Source: Phallus indusiatus
Lineage: Eukaryota > Basidiomycota > Agaricomycetes > Phallales > Phallaceae
Assembly (NCBI GenBank): GCA_027605045.1
Contig: JAQFWX010000065.1
Location: 62,001 to 126,000, forward strand
Reading direction: 5' to 3'
Length of the DNA: 64,000 bases
Positions within the stretch are counted from its first letter, which is position 1. Each line of letters opens with the position of its first letter. This document shows positions 25,596 to 37,500 of the stretch, piece by piece. A model generated the notes under the pieces. That model saw nothing but the letters and a program-made list of their open reading frames with translations. It ran no database searches and was not told the origin of the DNA. The position numbers and the translations under genes are program-made.

Positions 25596-25872
25596 ACCCG
25601 CCATCTTTGCTTCTGTTTCGACCAGATTCACGAACTACAACAAAATTCGACAATCTTCTAGGGGGTATCCTACCAGTCGAGTTATATAAACTAGGACACG
25701 ATTTTCAGCTACAAAGCGGGGCGAAAGTCAGAATCAATCGTCTTCAATTTGCTGTAAAAGCTGCTTACGCGTTCACGGACTATAAGTCACAAGGTCAAAC
25801 CATGAGCCCTGTTATAATCGACTTGGCAAAGCCGCCAAGCGAAAACATCACTCCTTTCAACGCGTACATACG

Positions 25873-26358
25873 ACTGGGTCAGTATTCAGAGAGTTTCGGC
25901 ACTGACTTGTTACCAGGTATGTACAGCATGCCGATCGGGACAGCACCTAAACCTCACACAGATGGTGGGCTACGCCTGGTTAATGACCTCAGCGCCGGCC
26001 AGTACTCCCTTAACTCCATGATCCCATCAAATGAAGCATCAGTGAAGCTCGATGGTATTCAACCCCTAGCAGCAGCCATTCGAAGGGCACGGTTGGAGAA
26101 CCCGCTGAGAGAGATTGTTGTATTCCAAGTCCGATGTCACTAGAGCGTACCGGCTACTCCCAATGCACCCACCTTGGCAAATAAAACAGATTGTAACCAT
26201 TGACGGACAACGATACGTCGATAGGTGTAATTGTTTTGGGGGACGCGCTAGTGGTCGGTTTGGGTGACCTTCCTTCTCCCTGGTCTTTTGGATCGCCCAG
26301 GATGTTTTTGGCGTCCAAGACCTTTTTGCGTACATTGATGATGTTTTCTCGTGGCAGT
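25873..26358 (+). pseudogene. reverse transcriptase part of a tyrosine-recombinase retroelement (5' piece)
   Basis: Seen: LLPGMYSMPIGTAPKPH, GLRLVNDLSAG and NSMIPSNEAS in one frame; then, after a frameshift near 26125, SDVTRAYRLLPMHP, WQIKQIVTIDGQRYVDRCN, FGGRASG; then another frame with YIDDVFSW, the catalytic YIDD being at 26331-26342. The reading continues without a break at 47777, on the other side of element X. Known: this reverse transcriptase type is common in agaricomycete genomes next to a tyrosine recombinase. Broken by frameshifts, stop codons and X. Confidence 0.75.
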
Positions 26359-26755
26359 TGTTAGGGCTACTCAGCTCACACTAGAGGGAGGGGATCCTAA
26401 GTAATATATTGGAAGATAACTACACTACTCACCTAGAGGGAGGGGATCCTAAGAGAACAAGCTTAGGGACCCTCACTCTAGGTACAGCTACTATATACAT
26501 AAAACGACGACGCGGCGTGCGGCCCTGACACAGCTAAGTGCCAGGCGCCCAAGCCGAGCCTAAGCGACGTGATGTCACGGGCATCACGCCGTGTACGAGC
26601 GCGCAACGCGCGCGAGCAGAGAAGGTGAAATATGGACGGAGAGAATAAACGGATGGTAGTTGTAATGCACGGGAAATATAAATAAAATAGAAATAGATAT
26701 ATACCGATGATAATAAATAAGGAAAAATGAGGGGACGCGGTAGCGTACCCTGACA
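26359..26755 (-). repeat. 3' LTR of element X
   Basis: 397 bp, TGTTAGGG ... CCCTGACA on the + strand; next to the C8 run (polypurine tract on the element strand) at 26758-26765. Confidence 0.95.
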
Positions 26756-26766
26756 CCACCCCCCCT

Positions 26767-29700
26767 TCAACGAGGCGGCGTCCCGACGCCTGTAGCTTTG
26801 ACTAATGATGCTTGCAACTTGGAGAAATCGAACCGAGGGCGACGATGGAAAAGGAGACCATTTATCGAGCGCGGCGCACTCGGGTGCTCACGGTGGAACT
26901 GCCTAATGAGATCTGGGGCTGCAATATTCGACTCGGGTTCCCATTGATCATGCTCGGGACCATAGCCTTCCCAACGCACCTTATATTCGAGTCGTCTCCG
27001 GAATACACGACTGTCCAAAATCCGTTCCACGACGTAGTGCTCACCGTCATCTCTGATCTCTGGAGGTGGGGGAGCCTTGACGCGACGACCCGGGATTGTA
27101 TCTTCAACCTTTGGACGCAACTTCCCGACGTGGAATACTGGATGAAGCCTTGACATCGATAGTGGTAAACGCAGCTTATATGCGTGCGACCCGACCTTGC
27201 TGACTATCGGAAAAGGCCCTAAGTACCGATGTGATAACTTGGCGGAGGGCCTGGTGGTACGAATGTCGCTCGAATCGAGGTATACCTTGTCGCCAACCTT
27301 GTATTCAGGTGCCGGGATGTGTTTCCGATCGTAGTACTTGGCCATCTCATCCTTCGACCTGGCTATGGCGGCCTTGGCTTCCTCTATCGTCGACTCCATG
27401 CGCGTCTTGAACTCGTTGACAGATTCGATCTTTGAGTCGGCAACCAGCGGTTCGAATCCCATACGAGGATGTCGTCCAGTGTCGAGCTCAAACGGTGTCG
27501 CGCGCGTAGCTGAGTGTACGTGGTTGTTGTATGCGAACTCAGCCAAGGGCAGTATCTGGTCCCAGTCGTCCTGTCGCTCGGAGGTGAAAAGTCGAAGGTA
27601 CTGTTCGACTTCTGCGTTGACACGCTCTGTCTGACCATCGGTTTGAGGATGATATGCCGTAGAGGGTGCAAGCCGTATGCCAAGGAGCCTAGAAAGCTCC
27701 TGCGTGAAGCGGGACGCGAACTGGGGGCCCCTGTCAGAGATCACCTTCATGGGGAGACCATGGAGCTTCCAGACGTGTTGAAGGTACAGACGGGCCAGAC
27801 CTGTCGCGTCAAGTGTCGTAAATGTCGGCACGAAATGAACCCGTTTGGTGAGAGAGTCGACGACAGAGAGGATTGCGTCGAAACCGTTGGATTCTGGTAG
27901 CTCCACGATGAAGTCGACTGAGATGTGTTCCCAGGGTCGACTTGGCACTTCTGTGGGTCGGAGAAGGCCATAGGGAGCATGACGAGACGATTTCGTACGT
28001 AGACACATATCGCAGGCCTCTACGTAGCGTTGGACATACCTAGAGACACCTGGCCACCAGAAGGTGCGCGAAACGAGCTCAAGAGTCTTGAAACGACCCG
28101 GGTGACCACCGAGTTTGGTGTCGTGGTGTCTGGAAAGGATTTTCCGACGCAACTCGTCGACGTTTGGCACGTAAACCTTGCCGCGATAGTAGAGGAGGTC
28201 CTGGTCTTCAAACCATTCCGACGAGTGAGCTGAACGACCACCCAGTGCACAAAGTGTTGCAACAGCTTTGGAAACACTATCTTCGACCTTGCCTTCCCGA
28301 TTGGCCTTGCGAATCTGGCGTAAAAGGTCCTCCTCCTCCCCTTTAAGACGGAATGTTTGCAGAGCATTGATTGCAAACATTTCGGGTCGGATTAAGGTGA
28401 CGCCACGATTGTCGTCCTTTCCCGAGCCATGATCTGGGCGACGGGATAGGCCATCAGGTTTACCCATCGACTTACCCGGTATATGCTGTAGGGTGAAGTC
28501 GAATCGTGAGAGATATACTGACCATCTAGCTTGACGACGATTTAGGTTACGCGCGGACATGAAATACTCGAGATTCTTGTGATCAGTCCGTATGTCGATA
28601 GGGTGAGATGCGCCTTCGAGAAAGTGTCGCCATTCCTCCAAAGATCGTATGATAGCCAGCATCTCCTTGTCGTGGATCTCGTAGTTGCGTTCGACAGGGC
28701 TAAGGGCCTTCGAGAAGAACGCAACTGGGTGCCATTTACCATCCTCGTTCGACAACTGTGAAAGAACTGCGCCTGTTGCGAAGTCGGAGCTGTCTGCTTC
28801 AACCCGGTAAGGATTAGCGGGGTTGGGAATGAGGAGAATGGGAGCAGAGGTAATCGACGACTTCAGAGTATCGAAAGCATGCTGACAAGTGTCGGACCAG
28901 ACGAAGGGTGTATCCTTCTTGGTTAACCCGAACATGGGATTGGCAATACGCGCAAAGTCCTTGATAAACCGACGATAAAAGTTGGCGAAACCTAAGAAGG
29001 ACTGAACCTCAGTGACGTTCTTCGGGATAGGCCAGTCTCTGACACCTGAGACTTTCGCGGGATCCATCTCGACGGTGTTCTCGGAAATGACGACGCCTAG
29101 GTACTCGATCTTGGTCCGGCAAAACTCACATTTCTCTGCCTTGAGATAAAGCTTGTGCTCACGAAGACGTTCGAGAACGCGTCGAGTGATCTGATCATGC
29201 TGTTCCCGATCTCGAGTGTAGATGAGGATGTCGTCGATGTAGACGGCAACGACACCCTCCGAGATCATGTCTTCAAAGATCTCGTTCATCATCGTCTGGA
29301 AGGTGGCAGGACTGTTAGTGAGACTGAAGAACATCACCAAGGGCTCGAAAAGGCCGCGGTTGGTGCGGAAAGCAGCCTTCCACTCATCTCCTTCCTTTAT
29401 CCGTACATTGTTGTAGCCCCAGCGCACGTCCAGTTTGGTAAAGTACCGGGCACCCTGTAGCTTATTGATGAGCTCAGAGATCAGAGGTAGCGGGTAGCGA
29501 TTTTTGATTGTCATGGCATTCAATGCGCGATAGTCTTGAATAAGACGGAGAGAGCCATCTTTCTTCTTGATGAAGAATACTGGGGACGCCATGGGCGACT
29601 TCGAGGGTCGGATTTGTCCAGATGCAAGGTTTTCTTCCAGAAACGCATCTAACTCGGCCTGTTCGTTAGGTGACAATGGGTAGATCTTACAAGACTTAGG

Positions 29701-30711
29701 CTCAGAACCTGGCACAAGCTCTATCGGATGATCCCACTTCTTCGACTGCGGCAACGAGTCGAACGACTCCTTCGAGAAAATGTCGGCAAAGTCGTGGAAC
29801 ATCTCTGGCACGATATCCCGAAAGCCTTTGGGTGCTGGTGCGTCTGCGTTGTTGGCGTGGGCCTGAGCCAGTCGCTGGGAGATGGTCTCGGTGGCATATA
29901 TGCGGTGAGTGTCGGGCTCGTCGGGTAGCATTGATATCGTGAACAGTCGATCACCTTCCTCAATCTCGGACTCGACGTCAACCAGGTCTGGTATGTCAGG
30001 ATCATCGCCCTCGGTGTCGTCAAGCTCTGGTAGAGGTGCGCGCCGGATCTGTTGGAATGCACGCTTAGAGAGCTTACCCGCTGGCCAGCGTGGAGCGCAA
30101 GACCGACAACTGGGGCTACAGCGCATGAACTCCACTTGACCCGTCGTGTAGTCTATGACGGGATTGTGAGCCTTGAACCACGGTAATCCAAACAAGACGG
30201 GATACTTGAGTGAGGTAACAGCGAATAGGGTGCGTTCGGAGTGATCTCGAAAGCGAACAACGAGGTCGACGACGTGGGTGATAGAACCAGCATGGTTGGG
30301 TGTACCGTCGACGTTAAACACGGGAATGGGTTTAGCAAGACGTACAGAGGGAAGCCGATGTTTGTCGACAAAGTCGCGGTCGAGGAACATACCGCTAGCT
30401 CCAGTGTCCAACATGGCCTTGCTGTGCAGCAGGGCTCCAGTGTCAACACTTTGCAGCTCTACAGGGATCTCCAGCTTCTGCGTATCGGCGGTGGCTGCAA
30501 GTCGGTATTCCTTTGGCAATGCACGACGTTGAGAAGGCGACAGCATACATGGGGTAGAAACAGAACGTGTGGCAGGTGGAGGCGATTCTTTGGTTTTAGC
30601 AGGGGATGCAGCAGGGGTAGTTAGATTCGAATCAGGAGTGTCATTTTGTTCGCGATCTATGTACAAAATGTCGAATCTATTAGATGTCGGCAATGAGGGT
30701 GCATCTATCAC
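26767..30711 (-). CDS. pol: Pol polyprotein of element X (protease, RT, RNase H, integrase, chromodomain)
   Basis: 1314 codons, uninterrupted. In order: protease [13 protein letters not shown] (about residue 100); RT with YPLPLISELINKLQGA, DVRWGYNNVRI and YIDDILIYTRDREQHD (about 500); RNase H with DIRTDHKNLEYF; integrase zinc finger (HHDTKLGGHPGRFK ... CDMCLRTK); catalytic core (DFIVELPESNGFDAIL, ISDRGPQFASRF, HPQTDGQTERVN); C-terminal chromodomain EHYVVERILDSRVFRRRLEY. The first codon of the open frame is GTG, overlapping the gag stop in the -1 frame with no ATG nearby, so expression probably needs a -1 frameshift or stop-restart. Function: processing, reverse transcription and integration; the chromodomain usually directs insertion to marked chromatin. 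Confidence 0.94.
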   Translation of the reverse strand: MIDAPSLPTSNRFDILYIDREQNDTPDSNLTTPAASPAKTKESPPPATRSVSTPCMLSPSQRRALPKEYRLAATADTQKLEIPVELQSVDTGALLHSKAMLDTGASGMFLDRDFVDKHRLPSVRLAKPIPVFNVDGTPNHAGSITHVVDLVVRFRDHSERTLFAVTSLKYPVLFGLPWFKAHNPVIDYTTGQVEFMRCSPSCRSCAPRWPAGKLSKRAFQQIRRAPLPELDDTEGDDPDIPDLVDVESEIEEGDRLFTISMLPDEPDTHRIYATETISQRLAQAHANNADAPAPKGFRDIVPEMFHDFADIFSKESFDSLPQSKKWDHPIELVPGSEPKSCKIYPLSPNEQAELDAFLEENLASGQIRPSKSPMASPVFFIKKKDGSLRLIQDYRALNAMTIKNRYPLPLISELINKLQGARYFTKLDVRWGYNNVRIKEGDEWKAAFRTNRGLFEPLVMFFSLTNSPATFQTMMNEIFEDMISEGVVAVYIDDILIYTRDREQHDQITRRVLERLREHKLYLKAEKCEFCRTKIEYLGVVISENTVEMDPAKVSGVRDWPIPKNVTEVQSFLGFANFYRRFIKDFARIANPMFGLTKKDTPFVWSDTCQHAFDTLKSSITSAPILLIPNPANPYRVEADSSDFATGAVLSQLSNEDGKWHPVAFFSKALSPVERNYEIHDKEMLAIIRSLEEWRHFLEGASHPIDIRTDHKNLEYFMSARNLNRRQARWSVYLSRFDFTLQHIPGKSMGKPDGLSRRPDHGSGKDDNRGVTLIRPEMFAINALQTFRLKGEEEDLLRQIRKANREGKVEDSVSKAVATLCALGGRSAHSSEWFEDQDLLYYRGKVYVPNVDELRRKILSRHHDTKLGGHPGRFKTLELVSRTFWWPGVSRYVQRYVEACDMCLRTKSSRHAPYGLLRPTEVPSRPWEHISVDFIVELPESNGFDAILSVVDSLTKRVHFVPTFTTLDATGLARLYLQHVWKLHGLPMKVISDRGPQFASRFTQELSRLLGIRLAPSTAYHPQTDGQTERVNAEVEQYLRLFTSERQDDWDQILPLAEFAYNNHVHSATRATPFELDTGRHPRMGFEPLVADSKIESVNEFKTRMESTIEEAKAAIARSKDEMAKYYDRKHIPAPEYKVGDKVYLDSSDIRTTRPSAKLSHRYLGPFPIVSKVGSHAYKLRLPLSMSRLHPVFHVGKLRPKVEDTIPGRRVKAPPPPEIRDDGEHYVVERILDSRVFRRRLEYKVRWEGYGPEHDQWEPESNIAAPDLIRQFHREHPSAPRSINGLLFHRRPRFDFSKLQASLVKATGVGTPPR

Positions 30712-31742
30712 TCGTCGCCGTTTTGAAAATCCTCTGCCTCTGCTGCAGCTACAGTCTCACCCTCTGTCAGAGCAGAGTCGCCACGCGTCTGGGCTTCTAA
30801 CGCGTCTTTCTGGGCTAGCAGGTGTGCGATACTGTCGTCTAATTCATCTGGCTGAAGATACCGAATGTCATATGCACGAGGGCATTCGCGAGCCCAATGG
30901 CCTGTTGCTCCACAGCGACGACACCTGGTGGATTCCGGGCCAGCACGTCGACGGGCAGCGTCAACATCCATCGGATCATGCCTAACCTGGGGTGTGGGAG
31001 CAGGAGCCGCCGGTCTTGGAGGTAGCGCAGGCATGATCTGAGATGCTGGCCTGGGAGGTGGATAGGGAGGAGCCTGATAGGGAGGGACAGGGGGCCTCTT
31101 CTGAATCTGTAGGGCCTGGTACGACGGGAAGGGGTTAGGACGGGATCGGTTAATGGAGGTAGCTGCGGGATTTGTCTGAGCTGTTCCAGAGCCTACGAGT
31201 CGACGGCGAGCAGCGGTGAAGGCCTCGTTGGCACGCCTGTCCATATCAAACATACGTGCCTGTCGGATCCAGCCCTCATAGTCGTGAAGCGCGGGTCGGT
31301 CCTTCATTGTCGCTACCAGAGACGCAATTGCCGGGTCTAAACCATTACGAAAGTACGTGTTAATGGCGAGTCCTTCCGTGAAGCCAGCGTGCTCAATGAG
31401 AACGCGAAAGGCATCTACATATTCCTCCACAGTCCTGTTGCCCTGGACATAGCGGTTGGAGTAGAGGGCGTTGATGGCATCTTCTTGCTCGGATTGTGGA
31501 AAGAAATCGGCCTTGAATCTTTCCCGAAAGGCGTCCCAGTCAGCAAAGGGCTTCTCTCCTCTTTGATATTTTTTCAGCATAGATTCGCTGAAGGTGAGGG
31601 CGCGGCCTTCATTCATGTACGACATCGCCCAGCCAATCTTGAGTTCATCAGTCTCGAAATCACGACTGCATATACTCATGTAAAACTCGACAGTGTTCCA
31701 AAAGGCGCGACCCTTGGAGCGATCTCCGTCGAACGAAGGAGG
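30708..31742 (-). pseudogene. gag: Gag of element X, main C-terminal part
   Basis: The frame from the Y insertion point to the TGA at 30708 encodes the capsid core (PPSFDGDRSKGRAFWNTVEF, EDAINALYSNRYVQGNRTVEEYVDAFRVL) and a zinc knuckle CRRCGATGHWAREC, then the end overlapping pol. The N-terminus is at 46935-47215, 15.2 kb away. The join RNTRPAVPP|SFDGDR matches the intact junction in element V (RNTRPAVPLAYDGDR). Role: particle formation and RNA binding. Disrupted by Y. Confidence 0.9.
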
Positions 31743-32062
31743 TGTAACGGATCCACCGCATGCGGTGGATTGAGTATATGCCACTTAGGCATATGCAGAG
31801 GGCTTCGCCCTCTGCAGTAGTTACTATTACTTACTCTAATAACAGAGGCGCTTAACGCCTCTGGCTCGCCGCGGCGCGGCGAGCCATTATGTAATAACTA
31901 TACATTAGTAGTAGCTACGCGCGTGCTGATTCAGCACGCGCAACTTGTTTTACTCCACAAAGAAAATACAGCACTTTGGTCTGTTACTTGTGGCGTGAAA
32001 CTACAGCGTGATATAAACTGTGTACGCAAGCGGTACACTATAAAAAGTAACGAAACGTTACA
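31743..32062 (+). repeat. 5' LTR of element Y, almost entirely hairpins
   Basis: 320 bp. Consecutive inverted repeats: a 20-bp palindrome at 31751-31770; GCAGAGGGC/GCCCTCTGC at 31795-31815; AGAGGCG/CGCCTCT at about 31846-31864; GGCTCGCC/GGCGAGCC at about 31863-31885; GCGCGTGCTG/CAGCACGCGC at 31918-31941; TGTACGCAAGCGGTACA near 32021-32037. Likely promoter box GATATAAAC near 32010 or CTATAAAAAG near 32038. Confidence 0.92.
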
Positions 32063-32147
32063 TCTTTTTTAACACCAAAGGCGTTAAAAACAACCCGCCG
32101 CTGTATTAAGCAAGCGAAATTAACCCTTCCTATTACAGGAGGATTCA

Positions 32148-34534
32148 ATGGCTCCTACTACCAGGAGTCAGAGTGCACCAGATCGTGGTACACCTGATTC
32201 CAATCAGCCTGACCCACCCGGGCCAGTGCAAACCGAAAATCCCGACCCGTCTAGGGAAGGAACCCTCGAAGGAGAGTCATCCACATGGGAGAGAGTGGAT
32301 GCATCAACCCAAAATCCCACTCGTCCTGCGTCGCAGACGATGGAACATCAGCCCCAACTCGCTGATGAAGAAGATGAGGACGTAAAGTCCGTAGCATCTG
32401 GTCGCTCCAGACTTAGCGTCAGGAGCGACAGGTCCATCCGAAGGGACGAGACAATGAACGCTGTTCACGCATCGTTACTCGATGGCGTGAGGAACGGGAA
32501 TATGTCCCCGTCAGAACTGCAGAGACTAGCTCGATTAATCGAGAATGTCAACGCAGGAGTTGAAAACCCTGAGCCAGAGCCTGTTACTACAGGCACTGAC
32601 AGGGACCAAGTCAGGACAACAGACTTGTCTCCTGAAGCAGAGCCTGCACGAGCACGCTCTGACAAAGGAAAAAGCAGAGCGGTAGATCCGCCTGCATCAG
32701 GTACTGGATCTACTCGTCCTAGACCAGCAGGGCCGACGAGTCGCCTTGCATATCAATTCACAAACCCAGCCCCACAAGTGAGGTTTGTTACACCGACGGG
32801 ACCGACGTATGCCAGTCCGTCACCAGCGACAGCTGGTAATTCCCAATCCCCGGAGCCTGCACCAACAGGCACCAGACAACGTTCTCAGAACGTTACCCCA
32901 GGACCGAGTACGCGTCCTGATAGACCTCCTACTCAAGGAGCTACGGCATATACAGCTCCTAGAAACCCCGGCCCCGAAATAGAGGCTGGCAGAGAAACAG
33001 TGAGACGAATGCACCGTTTCACAAGACAACCGCCTCACGAGTCTGACGCGGTTGGTGACTATATCGATACCGAGATAGCCACGCGACTGGTGAACCAGTC
33101 GCGAAATGGAGCACCCCACGAGAGGATGCTGAAGTGGTCGCCCAAGCTGCCCTCGAATACCAGAGGATAGCAAGGCTACTCTCCGACAGAGCAATCCGTA
33201 CGCATGCACGGGCTGTGGAGACGGCCACTAATGCGCTCGAGGAAGCTGTAGCAGGCTCTCTCGAGACTGACACTCCCAACGAGCAGCAAATGCGGATCAT
33301 CCAAAATAGGATCCGCATCGCGAGGGACGCGCGTATGAACGCGGTCCGCCATGCTCGTGTGCTTGAAGGTGGCTATAATGCCATCACTGGCGATAGGATC
33401 CCATCGCCAGACCCAGCCACAAGCTCAAGTCGTCCAGACGACAGAGCATCACCCCTGGCAGACAACTGCCAAGGCAAAGTGCCGAGCCCAATGGGCAGAG
33501 GCAAGCATCTGCTAACCCAGCAGAAGCACCACGTATCGATCCATATGATGGATACGCTCGTCGACCACAGTATGGCGAGGATCTCCGCGCCACACCGTTC
33601 GATGAGGAACGTGTTGAAAGATTTGACCCTTTCAACGACGACGCCCCAGTACTTGAGGGCGTCATAGCCATGGTTCAAGAAGCCCTGATTGCAAACAGGG
33701 ATATGATGCCAGGCAACTCGCCCTTGCGAAAGCAGGAGCGAAGATAGGGCTCCCGCCCACATATAGCGGCTCGTCCAGAGCCGAGGACTTCGACAACTTT
33801 GTGTCGGGTCTGTTACGCTGGCTACGCGTAAACCACCTGCTTGGAGAAGTCAGCCAAGCAGAGCAACTCTCCTTTCTAGGCATGCGCCTAGAAGGGTTGG
33901 CACAAGAGTGGTTCACCCAGAACGTGGAACGAGGTACTCGTCCCATGCATGAGTGGACCCTAGTCCCCGCTTACGGAGACTACACGAACGATTCCTCCCA
34001 CCCCACTCGAGAAGTGAGGTGGCGATCCAGTTCGAACGCGAACGGCAAGGATCGCACTCTGTACACGAATACATGAGTGCGTTACTCACGCTAGCCAACA
34101 GACTAGCGCACCCTCCTGATGATTATACATTCAGGAGGAGGTTCCTTGATGGGCTGAACCACAGCCTCGCCGCTGAAGTAGCATTCAGAGGCGGTAGTCC
34201 TGAGCAGATGTCTGCTAAGGAACTACTTGCACTCGCCATCCAAGTAGAGGAGGCGTTCAAGAAGCGGAGGTCGATAACGGCCTCCCAAGGAAGCACTACC
34301 CGTCCAACGGGTAGTAGTGGCAGTAGTGGTAGTGGCAGCAGCAGCAGCCACACCAACTTGGCCAGACAAGCGCATTCAAACAATATGCGCTTGAACCAGA
34401 GGAACCACGGTCCCTCTGCGCGTCCCCATGAGACGCGAACTAATGGCAATTCCCCATTGGGGAATCGCCCTCGAGCTCATCAAGCTCGAGAAATCATAAC
34501 TCGCAGCTCGCTAGGACTGCCCCAACTAGTATGA
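32148..34534 (+). pseudogene. gag: Gag region of element Y, frameshifted
   Basis: The ATG at 32148 opens a 340-codon frame (MAPTTRSQSAPDRG, Ser/Pro/Arg-rich). Continuity then passes through at least four frames: VAQAALEYQRIARLLSDRAI (33134 on), YDGYARRPQYGEDLRATPF (about 33540), DNFVSGLLRWLRVNHLLGEV (33801 on, capsid core), and FLPPHSRSEVAIQFERERQG to 34534. Each change is explained by a one-base indel. The capsid core identifies it as Ty3/Gypsy Gag. Either this copy is decaying or the indels are sequencing errors in hairpins; the sequence alone cannot decide. Confidence 0.8.
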
Positions 34535-37500
34535 ACAATCGCACTAGCACTACCCCTCCCACGTGTTTCAACTGTGGGCAGGTGGGACATTACAGAAATG
34601 CGTGCCCCAGACTGAGACAGGTACGAGCCAATGTGGGTCGTATCGAAGAGGTTGAAGAGACCTCTGGCGAGACATCGAACGATGCCCCGCAGGAGAACGT
34701 GGAAGACCCCACAGCTGAACAAGCTGTGGAGGAAGAGGTGGCCCAAGACGAGCCCACCAACGACCCCGTCGAGGACGACGAGGGCATCCAATACCAATGG
34801 GACGATGATGACAATGGTCCCAGTGTATACATGCTCCTCACAATTGGTGACGAGTATGAGGAGCGCAGACTGCACTTCGCGGTCCACAAGTCATCGCCAT
34901 TGGATGACAATGAGTCCTCGCTCGCTACGAGCAAGGAACCACTCTATGACCATACGGCTAGAGTGAGCTCTCGTGCCCCAACACGAGACAGAAACGCATC
35001 GAGACCCATTGAGGGTTTCTGGCCAGTTAATGGCCAATTGGCTCACTGCCTAGTCGACAGTGGATGCCAGGGGATGATCATGTCCCCTCATTTCTCTCTT
35101 GCCACCGGGGCAAGAACCTTCAAGCTCGACAAACCTGTCGTGCTGCAGCTGGCCGTTAAGGGCAGCAAGTCTTCCATCCAGTATGGAACGTACACCCGAA
35201 TCCAATTCGGAGGTATCGATGTCCAAGAGTACTTTGACATCGTCAACATCGATCACTATGATGTGATCATTGGCGTCCCATTCCTGAGACGCTACAACAT
35301 CTGCCTAGATTTCAGCAGAGGTACAATCACCCGCGACGGCGAGGTGATTGACACCAATCACCATGTGATTGGACACGCTCCTGAAACAGGAGCAATGGTG
35401 CTAGCCAGCACCCAACATTCCAGCTCCTCCGTCCCTGAGATGACGGAAGAGAATATCCCAGCACTCATCGAGTACTGGAAGAACAAGTACAGTGACCTTT
35501 TCGGTCCTGTCCCTTCCCGACTTCCCCCGTTTCGGGAAGTGAATCATCAGATTCCTCTTATTGAACCCAATAAGAAGATCCGGTACCACCTTCCCAGGTG
35601 CCCGGATGCGCTCAAAGCACTACTCGCTGAAAAGATTCAGCGATACGTAGCTGCAGGTTGGTGGGAACCAACTGTAGCTACACAGGCAATCCCTATGCTT
35701 TGCCTGCAGAAACGAGCCGTGGTCTTAGCACTACGGACCGTGTTCGATCTGCGCCTGCAGAACGAAAACACAGAGAAGGACGTAACGCCCTTCCCTGACC
35801 AGGAAACCATCCGCCAGAACGTGGCGAGACACAAATACAGATCAAAGATTGATCTGACTGAGGCGTACGAGCAGGTACGCATAGTCCCAGAGGACGTCCA
35901 CAAGACGACCTTTGCCACCATCTATGGCACTTTCAAGAGCCATGTCATGCAGCAAGGAGACTGCAATGCCCCATCGACGTTTCAACGTCTGATGACCCAT
36001 ACCTTTAGGGACTGCATCGGTCGTTCGACGGATGCATACATAGACGACGTGTTCGTCTATTCAAACACAATAGATCTGCATCAGCAGCATCTAGAGAACG
36101 CCTTCTCGCGTTTGCGAGAGGCACAACTTTACCTGAGTAGTCGTAAAGTTGACTTATACTCTAAGCGACTGGAGTGCTTAGGCCACATCATTGACGATGA
36201 TGGCATCCATCCCGATCAAGAGAAGATGGATAAAATACGTGAGTGGAGAACTCCACGCACGTATAACGATGTCCAGAAATTTCTGGGCCTCGTACAATAC
36301 GTTGCGGCATACCTACCAGGGGTAGCCGCATACACTACACCACTATCAGGGTGTACGTACAACAACAGACCGTTCGTATGGACGCCGTTGTTGAACAAGT
36401 GCTTTGATTCAATCAAAGCACTCACGCGAAAGGCTCCTATCTTGAAGCCTATTAACGTGGACGACCCAGATCCAATTTGGGTCGTAACCGACGGCTCTAA
36501 ATGTGGCGTCGGTGCCTATTATGGGCAAGGGCCTACATGGCAAACATGTAGGCCAGCAGGGTTTCTCTCGAAGAAGTTCACCCCTGCTCAGTACAACTAC
36601 CGCACCCATGAGCATGAGCTCATCGCGGTACTTGAAGCCTTCCTTAAGTGGGAAGACAAACTACTAGGGCGTAGATTCACCCTAGTAACGGACAACGAGG
36701 CCATGGTCCACTTCAAGACCCAGCCTCGCATGTCACCGCGCCAAGCACGGTGGTATGAATACCTGTCTCGTTTTGATTACGAGACGATTCATGTCAAGGG
36801 CGTCACTAACAATGTCGCCGATGGCCTCTCTCGTTATTACGAAGAGGACACTCCGGATGAGGTTCACCCTCCGGAGGTATACGTCAACGCTGACGTTAGA
36901 CTTGATCCCGAAGGGGATCATCTTCCCATCGAAAGAAGGGATGAAGTGAGAGTGAACGTTATTACACGTTCACGAGTACGAGAGGAACCTCGAGTTGAAG
37001 GTCCCTCAAATACTACACCTTCTGATATTACAGAAGCACAATCCGATGAGGATATACTTGCTCTAAGTGCAGAGCAAGACAGCAAGCTTCTTAAAGCCAA
37101 AATTGAGGGCTTTGCTGAATTTACCTCACTGATACAGCAAGGTTATCACAAGGACCCAGTATTTAAGCTGGTTCTTGCCAACCCAAACGCTCACAAGGCG
37201 TTTGGAATTAAAAATCAACTGATCTTTACCAAGAATCAGTTCCTCCGCGATGTATTATGCGTCCCCCATAACGCATTTTACAAGGGGAGGAGGATCACTG
37301 AGATTATAATCAGTGAGGCCCACCAAATTGTTGGGCACTTTGGACGTTACAAAACGTCTCAGTACGTTAGACAAGCGTACTGGTGGAAATCGATGATTGA
37401 AGACATCGATACGTTCTGCAGATCCTGCGGAACGTGCCAGACCAACAAAGGGGAGAATAATCACCCCAGTGGTCTGTTAAAACAACTCCCGATTCCCAAT

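Larger units (their letters stand above)
20457..25872 (+). pseudogene. second Pif1/Helitron-like helicase, split by two insertions
   Basis: Seen in three pieces. 20457-20764: WANIGHNIFSSFTTAVVLKQQMR and APWNTAVLITSRR. 21171-21395: KRTVLVCPCW, LELFEGMRIFITTNISV and KIYLDPREPT, with frame breaks. 25601-25872: GILPVELYKLGHDFQLQSGA, AYAFTDYKSQGQTMSPVIIDLAK and TPFNAYI. The breaks coincide with the solo LTR at 20770-21165 and element Z at 21396-25595. The expected TPFNAYVALSRS motif stops after TPFNAYI, and reverse-transcriptase sequence follows in the same frame. Known family role: DNA helicase of Helitron-type elements. Clearly inactive. Upstream of 20457 the protein is not recognisable, although an intron-like GTAAGT...ATAG (20396-20431) is present. 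Confidence 0.7.

Noticed and set aside
26478..26770. 80-95 codon frames in the X LTRs (also 47499-47877 and 20746-21045)
   Set aside because: They follow the LTR copies in every location and have no ATG-led conserved product.
31795..31815. Hairpin followed by T-rich sequence as a bacterial-type terminator
   Set aside because: The organism is a fungus, and the hairpin is one of hundreds in element Y.
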